DNA of 64,000 bases from DATKPA01 sp051955985 (GTDB lineage: Bacteria; Planctomycetota; Phycisphaerae; WQYP01). The stretch is taken from the NCBI GenBank assembly GCA_051955985.1, contig JBQCGD010000147.1, positions 1 to 64,000 on the forward strand. The letters are read 5' to 3'. The first letter of the stretch is position 1. The number at the start of each line of letters is the position of its first letter. Position numbers and translations under genes: made by a program. The notes beneath the pieces are model-generated. The model was not told the origin of the DNA, ran no database searches, and worked only from the letters and a program-made list of their open reading frames with translations. This document shows positions 55,361 to 62,816 of the stretch, one piece after another.

Positions 55361-55468
55361 ATGCCCGATATTTCCCTCCACAATGCCATCAACGCCCCCC
55401 TCTTCGCCAAAAACCTCGAATCCCTCTACGAAACAATCTGGCAACAACACACCGCACATCAACCATGA
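55361..55468 (+). pseudogene. Remnant of the 3' end of a GT41-type gene, coupled to the next gene
   Basis: A 35-codon frame (MPDISLHNAINAPLFAKNLESLYETIWQQ...) whose residues NAPLFAKNLESLY match the C-terminal end of the following gene (NAPLFAQNLENLY). Its TGA overlaps that gene's ATG (ATGA). It looks like the tail of a former upstream copy, now serving perhaps as a leader frame. No extended homology is visible upstream. Confidence 0.6.
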
Positions 55469-57180
55469 ACGAAACTCTCCAACACGCCCTGTCTCTCCAC
55501 CAGGCCGGCAACCCCGCCGCCGCCATCCCCCTCTATCAGCAATTCCTCGCCCAGAATCCCACCCACGACCCCACCCTCTACAACCTCGCCCTCGCCCACC
55601 TCCAGCTCGGCCAACCCGCACAAGCCATCCCCCACTTCCACCGCGTCCTCCAGCTCGCCCCCGCCTACATGCTCGCCCACGCCAACCTCGGCTACGCCTA
55701 TCTTCTAACCGAGCAACTCGACCAGGCCATCGCCTCCCTGAACACCGCTATCTCCCTCGCCCCCACCCTTTCCAAACTCCACCTCCACCTCGGCCACGCC
55801 CACAAAGCCCGCGCCGAACTCCCCGAAGCAATCGCCGCCTACCGCCGCGCAATTCAACTCGATCCCGCCGATCCCGCCCCCCACTCCAGCCTCCTCTACA
55901 CCCTCTACTACCACGAAGCCTCCACCCCCGAATCCCTCTACGCAGAACACGCCGCGTGGGCAAAGAAAATAGAAACCACGGACAACACGGAGAAGACGGA
56001 GCGAACGAATGAAACCTCCGTGCCCTCCGTGGTTCCATCTCCCCGTTCCTCCCGGCTGCGCATCGGCTACCTCGGCGCGAACTTCAACAACCACTGCCAA
56101 TCCCTCTTCACCCTCCCCCTCCTCCAACACCACGACCGCACCCAATTCGAAATCTTCATCTACTCCAACACCGTCCGCGAAGACGACCTCACCACCCAGC
56201 TCCGACGGCACGCCGACCACTGGCTCAACACCACCCACCTCACCGACGATCAACTCGCCCGGCAAATCCGCGCCGACCGCCTTGACCTCCTCATCGACCT
56301 CACCATGCACATGGCCGACAACCGCCTCCCCGTCCTCGCCCAAAAACCCGCTCCCCTCCAACTCACCTGGCTCGCCTACCCCAGCACCACCGGCCTCAAA
56401 TCCATCGACTACCGCCTCACCGACCCCCACCTCGACCCACCCCCAATCGAAAATCGAAAATCAAAAATCGAAAATCCCACCTCCAGCGAATCCCCGCTCC
56501 ACCTCCCCCACACCTTCTGGTGCTATGACCCGCTCGCTACCGAACCACAAGTCAATCCGCTCCCCGCACTGAACAGCGGCAGGGGGGTGATCACCTTCGG
56601 CTGCCTGAACAACTTCTGCAAAATCACAAACCCCACCCTCTTTGTGTGGTCTCACGTCCTCCGCGCCATCCCGAATTCCCGCTTGCACCTCCTCGCCCCC
56701 GACGGAAGTGCCCGCGCACGCATCCTCAACGCGCTGGATCACGAAATCGATCCACAGCGCATCACCTTCCTCGACCGCCGCCCACGCCCCGACTACCTCC
56801 GCCTCTACCACGACATCGACCTCTGCCTCGACACCTTCCCCTACAACGGCCACACCACCAGCCTCGACGCCTACTGGATGGGCGTCCCCGTCATCACCCT
56901 CGTCGGTGGGGGGGGGCAAACCGCCGTCTCCCGCGCCGGCCTCAGCCAACTCACCAACCTCAACCTCCCCGAATTCATCGCCCGCACGCCGGAGGAATTC
57001 GTCCAAATCGCCGCCACATTCGCCAACAATCTCTCCCGCCTCGCCGAAATTCGCTCTACCCTCCGCACGCGCATGCAAACCTCCCCCCTCATGAACGCCC
57101 CCCTCTTCGCGCAAAATCTGGAAAACCTCTACCGCCACGCCTGCCAACGCTCCCACCCCTCCCGCCCCCTCAAAACGTAA
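55465..57180 (+). CDS. TPR / GT41 O-GlcNAc-transferase-like protein (SPINDLY type)
   Basis: A 571-residue protein: TPR repeats (~5-165; YNLALAHLQLGQPAQAI, AHANLGYAYL) then a Glyco_transf_41 catalytic region (~190-560; RIGYLGANFNNH, DLLIDLTMHMADNRLPVLAQKPAPLQ, FGCLNNFCKI, DTFPYNGHTTSLDAYWMGVPVIT). Such enzymes transfer GlcNAc or fucose to proteins. Two in-frame insertions (residues ~168-195 and ~328-340) are encoded by word repeats at 55966-56035 and 56444-56476. The ATG overlaps the remnant stop; no separate ribosome-binding site is seen. The 3' end overlaps the convergent porin gene by 11 bases. Confidence 0.86.
   Translation: MNETLQHALSLHQAGNPAAAIPLYQQFLAQNPTHDPTLYNLALAHLQLGQPAQAIPHFHRVLQLAPAYMLAHANLGYAYLLTEQLDQAIASLNTAISLAPTLSKLHLHLGHAHKARAELPEAIAAYRRAIQLDPADPAPHSSLLYTLYYHEASTPESLYAEHAAWAKKIETTDNTEKTERTNETSVPSVVPSPRSSRLRIGYLGANFNNHCQSLFTLPLLQHHDRTQFEIFIYSNTVREDDLTTQLRRHADHWLNTTHLTDDQLARQIRADRLDLLIDLTMHMADNRLPVLAQKPAPLQLTWLAYPSTTGLKSIDYRLTDPHLDPPPIENRKSKIENPTSSESPLHLPHTFWCYDPLATEPQVNPLPALNSGRGVITFGCLNNFCKITNPTLFVWSHVLRAIPNSRLHLLAPDGSARARILNALDHEIDPQRITFLDRRPRPDYLRLYHDIDLCLDTFPYNGHTTSLDAYWMGVPVITLVGGGGQTAVSRAGLSQLTNLNLPEFIARTPEEFVQIAATFANNLSRLAEIRSTLRTRMQTSPLMNAPLFAQNLENLYRHACQRSHPSRPLKT
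55966..56035. repeat. In-frame CCACGGA-type word repeat inside the GT41 gene
   Basis: CCACGGACAACACGG, AGACGGAG and the inverted CCTCCGTGCCCTCCGTGGTT words. It encodes the polar linker between the TPR and catalytic parts. Confidence 0.6.
56444..56476. repeat. In-frame ATCGAAA word repeat inside the GT41 gene
   Basis: ATCGAAA/ATCAAAA words repeat four times. It encodes the basic insert NRKSKIEN in the catalytic half. Confidence 0.6.
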
Positions 57181-58459
57181 TCCGCCACCGCAACTCAAAC
57201 ACCCCCACCACATCCTCATTCGGTGCATTCGTCGGATCAAAAATCACCTGGTATCCCAGCGTCAACTGGTTGTCCGGCGACACCTGCACCCGGTAAAAAA
57301 ACTCCAGCGCAAACTGATCGCGGAGGCTCGGCCCCGACGGCTGCCCCCACGCCCCGCCCAGCCCCACCACATCTGTCTTCGATATCATCTGCCCCTCCCA
57401 CCCCACGCCCCCCGACACCATGTTGTTGATCCCGTTGATATTCCCCTCCCCCGTCCCGTACCGGAAAAACGGCGTGAAGTGCTCGCCCACTTTCTGATCA
57501 ATGCTCAAATCCACGCCGGCGTCATGCGCCTTCCCGTTGCTGTCCCCCGCATCCCGATACCACCCCGTCAGCCGATACGTCCCCTTCCCCACCCCCGGAA
57601 TCGTCGGCATATACCCCACCTCCCCCGCGGAAAACAAATTGAAATCCTGGAACAACGTATCAAACCCCGGCGTCGTCTTTTTCCCCTGCGCATCCTGCAC
57701 GCCCGCCGTGACATACCACTCGTTCGTCAGCTTCGTCAGCACGTTGATCCCCAGCCCCTGTCCCGGAAACGCCCGCACCGGAAACGTCGAAAACGCTGCG
57801 TTCATAAAATACTTGCTGTCGCTCTGCCAGTAGTTGGTGTTGTAATAATTCTCCGGGTCCAGCTTCCCGATCCGCACGACCACGCGGTCCTTGTCAAACC
57901 GCTGTTCCCAGTAAAGCTCCTTCATCGTGTAGACCTGCTCGCTGAACCCGTTCACCGTCCCCCACAGCGAGCCGATCTGCCCCCCAAGCTGCGAAGGCCG
58001 CTGGTCCGCAAACAGCGACCCGCGCCACTCGCTCGCAAAATACAGATACCCCGTCGTCTCATCCTCCTTCTTCCCCCACAGCCGCCAGTTCCCGAACAAA
58101 TCAAAGTCGCCCCCCGCCGCATCCCGCATCCCCGGCCCATTCGACGCCACCTGCAAAATCGCGGTATACGCCAGCCCCACGCTCAACCCCACCTTGTCCA
58201 GTTCCTTGTTCATCCCCTTCCACACCGGATCGAACAGCGACACCGGCCCATATCTGAACACCCCCGCCGGCCGCCCGTACGCATCCATCAACCACGTATC
58301 AATACTGTTCGGCCCCTCCCCCGGCTCCAGCGTCAACTTCGGCGCGTTGATCACCGTCGGCTCCGTCGCCGGCTCCGCCGCGGAACCCGCCGCAAAAACC
58401 CCACTCCCTCCCAACGCTACCACCCCGACACCCAGACAATTCACCCATCCTCGCACCAT
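57170..58459 (-). CDS. OprB-family carbohydrate porin
   Basis: A 429-residue outer-membrane protein: a signal peptide (~1-24) and a beta-barrel with alternating patterns, Gly/Tyr/Trp-rich strands and the family-like stretch GVGLTAKL-type N-terminal region here read as VGLSVGLAYTAILQ. The last residues (ELRWRITF) end in a C-terminal aromatic residue, as in outer-membrane proteins. OprB-type porins let sugars diffuse. GGAG eight bases before ATG 58459 supports the start. It overlaps the GT41 gene's end. Confidence 0.82.
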   Translation of the reverse strand: MVRGWVNCLGVGVVALGGSGVFAAGSAAEPATEPTVINAPKLTLEPGEGPNSIDTWLMDAYGRPAGVFRYGPVSLFDPVWKGMNKELDKVGLSVGLAYTAILQVASNGPGMRDAAGGDFDLFGNWRLWGKKEDETTGYLYFASEWRGSLFADQRPSQLGGQIGSLWGTVNGFSEQVYTMKELYWEQRFDKDRVVVRIGKLDPENYYNTNYWQSDSKYFMNAAFSTFPVRAFPGQGLGINVLTKLTNEWYVTAGVQDAQGKKTTPGFDTLFQDFNLFSAGEVGYMPTIPGVGKGTYRLTGWYRDAGDSNGKAHDAGVDLSIDQKVGEHFTPFFRYGTGEGNINGINNMVSGGVGWEGQMISKTDVVGLGGAWGQPSGPSLRDQFALEFFYRVQVSPDNQLTLGYQVIFDPTNAPNEDVVGVFELRWRITF

Positions 58460-58476
58460 CCCAATCGCTCCGTAAA

Positions 58477-58510
58477 AACCCGAACCCCGAGACCCGGATC
58501 CCGAACCCCT
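58477..58510. repeat. GGTTCGGG-type word repeat upstream of the porin gene
   Basis: On the minus strand GGGTTCGGG, ATCCGGG and CTCGGGGTTCGGG repeat in tandem, ~20 bases upstream of the porin start. Confidence 0.45.
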
Positions 58511-58540
58511 CTGCTGCGGCCCCGCCGCGTCCTCTTCCCC

Positions 58541-60397
58541 TCACCGCACTTCCGTCATGTGCGCGGGACTCAGCAGCTCATCGAGCCGCTCCTTGGTCAA
58601 CCATCCCTTCTGCAGCACCAGGTCGTACACGCTCCCCCCCGTCGCCAGCGCCTCCTTCGCGATCGCCGCCGATTTCTCGTACCCGATCACCGGATTGAGC
58701 GCCGTCACCAGCCCAATGCTGCACGTCACGTATTTCCTGCACTGCTCCTCGTTCACCCGGATTCCGCTGATGCACCGCGCCGCCAGCGTCACGCACGCAT
58801 TCTTGAAAATCATCAGCCCATGCAGCAGGTCGTACGCGATAATCGGCTCCGCCATGTTCAGCTCCAGCTCGCTCGCCTCCGCCCCCATCGAAATCGTCAC
58901 GTCGTACCCGATTACCTGGTAACAAATCTGGCTCACCACCTCCGGTATCACCGGGTTCACCTTCCCTGGCATGATCGACGACCCCGGCTGCATCGGCGGC
59001 AAATGAATCTCGTACAACCCGCACCGCGGCCCCGACGACAACCACCGCAGATCATTGCAGATCTTCGACACCTGCACCGCCGCCCGCTTCAACGTTGCCC
59101 CCAACTGCGCAAACGCCCCCGAATCCTGCGTCGCCTCCACCAGGTTCCCCGCCTTCTTCAGCGGCAACCCCGTGATCTCCGCCAGCACCGCCGTCACCCG
59201 ATCCGCATACCCGCGAGGACTGTTCAACCCCGTCCCGATCGCCGTCGCACCCATGTTCAATTCATGCAACTCCTCCACCGCCCGCTCCATCGCCTTCATC
59301 GCCGACGAAATCATCGCCGCGTACGCCCCGAACTCCTGCCCCAGCGTCATCGGCACCGCATCCTGGTTCTCCGTCCGCCCCATCTTCAAAATCTTCGCAA
59401 ACTCCTTCTCCTTCGCCTCAAGCGCCCCGCGCAATTCCCCCATCGCCGCCACCGTCTCCTTCAGCGAAAAGATCACCGCAATCTTGATCGCCGTCGGATA
59501 CGCATCATTCGTTGATTGCGAGCAATTCACATGATCGTTCGGATGCAAATGCCGATACTCCCCCTTCTGATGCCCCATCAGCTCCAGCGCCCGGTTCGCA
59601 ATCACCTCGTTGGCGTTCATGTTCGTCGAAGTCCCCGCACCCCCCTGCATCATGTCCACCACAAACTGCTCATGCAGCTTCCCCGCCAGTATCTCCTCCG
59701 ACGCCCTCACAATCGCATCCGCCTTCCCCTGCTCCAGGCACTTCAACTCCGCGTTCGCAATCGCCGCCGCCTTCTTCACGTACGCCAGCGCATTCACAAA
59801 ATGCGCAAAATTCCGCAGCGGCACCCCCGAAATCGCAAAATTCTCCAGCGCCCGCACCGTCTGCACCCCGTAATACGCACTGTTCGGAATCTCCCGCTCC
59901 CCCAGCGAATCATGCTCCTGCCGGTACGACGTGATCGCCGCCACCTGCGCCTCGCGCTCCGCCAATTGCTCCGAGGCCGCCCGCAACCGCTCGCTTACCC
60001 GCCGCGCCGCCCGCGCCGCCATTCGGTAATACACCTCCGGCTTCTTCGCCTTCAACTCCTCCAGAGCCGCGCGCGGAATCTGCCACACCGTCGCCGCCCC
60101 GCTCAGCGTATGCCCGCTCGACGAGTGCGCCGTCTCATCCAGCAGAATCCCTTCCGAAACCAGCGCCCCCTCCCGCATCGTCGCCAAATGCGTCTGCCGC
60201 CCATGCAGCCCCCGCACCAACTCAATCTCCCCCGCCAACACAATCCCCATCCACTCCCGCGGCGTCGACTCATGAAACAAATACGCCCCCGCCTCATACC
60301 GCACCTCCCTCCCTCTCTCCACAATCTCCGCCAACTCCTCCACCCCCACCCCCATCGCCTTCGCCGGCCCCACCATCTGCTCCCGCGTAATCTTCAT
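58541..60397 (-). CDS. aspA: Cyclic-nucleotide-binding-domain / aspartate ammonia-lyase fusion
   Basis: A 618-residue protein. The C-terminal ~460 residues are an aspartase/fumarase: HDSLGEREIPNSAYYG near the start of the domain, GAGTSTNMNANEV, NCSQSTNDAYPTA and the signature GSSIMPGKVNP. It converts L-aspartate to fumarate and ammonia. The N-terminal ~140 residues resemble a CRP-type cyclic-nucleotide-binding fold (YEAGAYLFHEST, MGIVLAGEIELV, EGALVSEGILLDE). Ordinary AspA lacks this domain. GGAGG six bases before ATG 60397 supports the start. It lies downstream of the dcu gene on the same strand. Confidence 0.9.
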   Translation of the reverse strand: MKITREQMVGPAKAMGVGVEELAEIVERGREVRYEAGAYLFHESTPREWMGIVLAGEIELVRGLHGRQTHLATMREGALVSEGILLDETAHSSSGHTLSGAATVWQIPRAALEELKAKKPEVYYRMAARAARRVSERLRAASEQLAEREAQVAAITSYRQEHDSLGEREIPNSAYYGVQTVRALENFAISGVPLRNFAHFVNALAYVKKAAAIANAELKCLEQGKADAIVRASEEILAGKLHEQFVVDMMQGGAGTSTNMNANEVIANRALELMGHQKGEYRHLHPNDHVNCSQSTNDAYPTAIKIAVIFSLKETVAAMGELRGALEAKEKEFAKILKMGRTENQDAVPMTLGQEFGAYAAMISSAMKAMERAVEELHELNMGATAIGTGLNSPRGYADRVTAVLAEITGLPLKKAGNLVEATQDSGAFAQLGATLKRAAVQVSKICNDLRWLSSGPRCGLYEIHLPPMQPGSSIMPGKVNPVIPEVVSQICYQVIGYDVTISMGAEASELELNMAEPIIAYDLLHGLMIFKNACVTLAARCISGIRVNEEQCRKYVTCSIGLVTALNPVIGYEKSAAIAKEALATGGSVYDLVLQKGWLTKERLDELLSPAHMTEVR

Positions 60398-60430
60398 ATC
60401 AACCTCCAGCAAACCTAATCCAAAAAAAAT

Positions 60431-60560
60431 TGTGGCCCTTGGTGGCCATTCGTGGAAAACTCCCGTCGTCGTCCCTCTGTGTCCTCTGTGTCCTCTGTGT
60501 TCTCTGTGGTTAAAACCGTCTTCGTGGTCCTTCGCGTCTTCGTGCCTTCGTGTTTCCGTC
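60431..60560. repeat. TTCGTGG/CTCTGTG word-repeat array between dcu and aspA genes
   Basis: Tandem degenerate words over ~130 bases: GTGGCCCTTGGTGGCC, then CCTCTGTGTCCTCTGTGTTC, then CGTCTTCGTGGTCCTTCGCG and GTCTTCGTGCCTTCGTG. This accounts for nearly all of the dcu-aspA spacer. Confidence 0.55.
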
Positions 60561-60571
60561 GTCGGCCCCAC

Positions 60572-61969
60572 TCAGAAAAACATCTTCCCGATCAAAATCC
60601 CCGTCCCCACCGCCACCACCGTCGCCACCAGCCCCGGCAGCATGAACGAATGATTCAGCACATACTTCCCAATCCGCGTCGTCCCGCTCCGATCAAAATT
60701 CACCGCCGCAATCAGCGTCCCGTACGTCGGTATAAAGAAATACCCGTTCACCGCCGGAAACATCCCCGCCAGCACCGCCGGCGACACCCCAATCGCCACC
60801 CCCAGCGGCATCAACGTCTGCGTCGTCGCCGCCTGGCTGTACAGCAGCATCGACGTCACAAACAACCCCACCGAAAACAGCGACGGATAATTCTTCGCCA
60901 TCGCCGTCAGCCCCCCGATAATCGTCTCCTTGTTGTCCAAAATGAACGTATCCCCCAGCCACGCCAGCCCCAATATCCCGATCACCGCCGTGATCCCCGC
61001 CTGGCACGTCTTCGTCTTCACAATGCTCCCCGCCGACGCCTTCGTAAACAGCAGCATCAACGCCGCCAGCCCCAGCATCACGATCGCAATCACCTTCGGC
61101 ATCGACACCGTCACCGCCTTCGCCACCACCGGCATCGCATCGTCCGGCTGCGTCTCCGCCGGCATCGTCGCCGCCGCCGACATCCCCGGCCCCGACACCT
61201 CCCGCAACCCCGGAAACAACCCGCAACACACCACCGCCACCACCCCAAGCAAAAACATCCACGCCGCCAGCCCCGCCCGCCTCGGCAACTCCTTCTCCTT
61301 CTCCACACGCCCGCCCTCCTCCCCCGGCCCCTCCACTTCCCCCGCCGCCACACGCCGCAAATACTCCGGATCCTCATCCAACTCCACCCCCACCCGCGTC
61401 TGCACCAGCGCCGCCACAATCACCCCCATCAACGTCGCCGGCACACAAATCATTAATATCTGCACCAGCCCCACCCCCTTGCCCCCCAATATCGCAATCA
61501 TCGCCGCCGTCGCCGCCGACACCGGACTCGCCGTGATCGCCTGCTGCGACGCAATCGTCGCCACCGCGATCGGCCGCTCCGGCCGCACCCGCCCCTTCAT
61601 CGCCACCTCATAAATCACCGGCAGCAACGGATAAAAAATATGCCCCGTCCCCGCCAGGAACGTAAACACGTACGCCACGATCGGCGCCACGATCGTCACA
61701 TTCTTCGGACTCTTCCGAATAATCCCCGCCGCAATCCGCACCAAATAATCAATCCCGCCCGCCGCCTCCATCGCCGACGCCGCCATGATCACCGTCAGAA
61801 TGATCAGCAGCACCTCCCCCGGAATCGCACCCGGCACTGCACCGAACCCAAACACCAGCACCAGCATCCCCACCCCGCCCCACAACCCCATCCCCACGCC
61901 CCCCGCACGCGCCCCCACCGCAATCGCCGCGAGCAGAACGACCAACTGCACCACAAGATTCAACGTCAT
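60572..61969 (-). CDS. dcu: Dcu-type C4-dicarboxylate transporter
   Basis: A 465-residue antiporter with about eleven spans. DcuA/DcuB-like features are seen: LTVIMAASAMEAAGGIDYLVRI, TGHIFYPLLPVIYEVAMKG, ERPIAVATIASQQAITASPVSAA and, near the C-terminus, NGYFFIPTYGTLIAAVNFDRSGTT. It would exchange aspartate or fumarate for succinate. A cytoplasmic loop (~220-250) is charged. GGAG six bases before ATG 61969 fixes the start; the upstream-extended frame is not homologous. It precedes the aspartase fusion gene. Confidence 0.93.
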   Translation of the reverse strand: MTLNLVVQLVVLLAAIAVGARAGGVGMGLWGGVGMLVLVFGFGAVPGAIPGEVLLIILTVIMAASAMEAAGGIDYLVRIAAGIIRKSPKNVTIVAPIVAYVFTFLAGTGHIFYPLLPVIYEVAMKGRVRPERPIAVATIASQQAITASPVSAATAAMIAILGGKGVGLVQILMICVPATLMGVIVAALVQTRVGVELDEDPEYLRRVAAGEVEGPGEEGGRVEKEKELPRRAGLAAWMFLLGVVAVVCCGLFPGLREVSGPGMSAAATMPAETQPDDAMPVVAKAVTVSMPKVIAIVMLGLAALMLLFTKASAGSIVKTKTCQAGITAVIGILGLAWLGDTFILDNKETIIGGLTAMAKNYPSLFSVGLFVTSMLLYSQAATTQTLMPLGVAIGVSPAVLAGMFPAVNGYFFIPTYGTLIAAVNFDRSGTTRIGKYVLNHSFMLPGLVATVVAVGTGILIGKMFF

Positions 61970-62261
61970 GGTGAACTCCCGCTGCCGGCGAACACCCGCG
62001 TTTCTGGCACCTGCCCAGCTTTTGTCCCGTTTGACCGCCCATCCTAGTCCCCCCTCCCTCCCCCCACATCTAGGAGTTTTCCCAGTCCCAACCTCCCCCC
62101 GCTCCTCGGCTCTCCTCCTCGACATGTCCCATAACTCCCTGCAGCAACATAATTTAAAAATCTTCAAATTTTCCCATACCAACTCCCCCCGCGCCGTTAC
62201 AACTACATACGAAAAGCAGTTCTTGTTCCTGCATTCGCCACTCCACATCCAAGGCGATGAC

Positions 62262-62816
62262 GTGAATCTGACGCGCGACAGCCAACCCCCCGCCACCGCT
62301 CCCTCCACCGAAGAATTCGTGCGCCTTCTCATGGCCACCGAGGAAGACCTCTTCACCTACGCCTACTCCCTCCTCCGCAACGCCGAAGACGTCCGCGAAG
62401 TCCTCCAGGAAGCCGCCGTCACCACCTGGCAGCATTTCCACGAATTCGACACCTCCCGCCCCTTCTTCCCCTGGGCCTCCAAGTTCGTCTACTTCGCCGT
62501 CCTCAACTTCCGTAAACGCAAATACTCCGCGCAGCACCTCTTCTCCGACCCCACCCTCCGCGCCCTCGCCGCCGATTACGAAACCCGCCACGAAGAATTT
62601 GACGCCCGCTCCGAAGCCCTCGCCGAATGCGTCGAAAAACTCCCCGCGCCCGCACGCACCCTCCTCAAACACCGCTACCACCAAAACCAGACCGTCCAGG
62701 AAATCGCCCGCAAAACCAACCGCAAGGTCAATACCCTCTACAAAGCCTTCGACCGCATCCGCGGCTGGCTCCTCGATTGCCTCCAACGCACCCTCGCAGC
62801 GGAGGCCCGCCCATGA
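62262..62816 (+). CDS. ECF-type sigma-70 factor (Rhodopirellula/Verrucomicrobium type)
   Basis: A 184-residue sigma factor with region 2 (~20-90: LFTYAYSLLRNAEDVREVLQEA, FFPWASKFVYF) and region 4 (~120-180: ALAECVEKLPAPARTLL, VQEIARKTNRKVNTLYKAFDRI). GTG 62262 has AAGG seven bases upstream; ATG 62331 would cut region 2. The stop overlaps the ATG of the FecR-like gene (ATGA), so the two are coupled. It diverges from dcu across ~290 bases. Confidence 0.88.
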   Translation: MNLTRDSQPPATAPSTEEFVRLLMATEEDLFTYAYSLLRNAEDVREVLQEAAVTTWQHFHEFDTSRPFFPWASKFVYFAVLNFRKRKYSAQHLFSDPTLRALAADYETRHEEFDARSEALAECVEKLPAPARTLLKHRYHQNQTVQEIARKTNRKVNTLYKAFDRIRGWLLDCLQRTLAAEARP

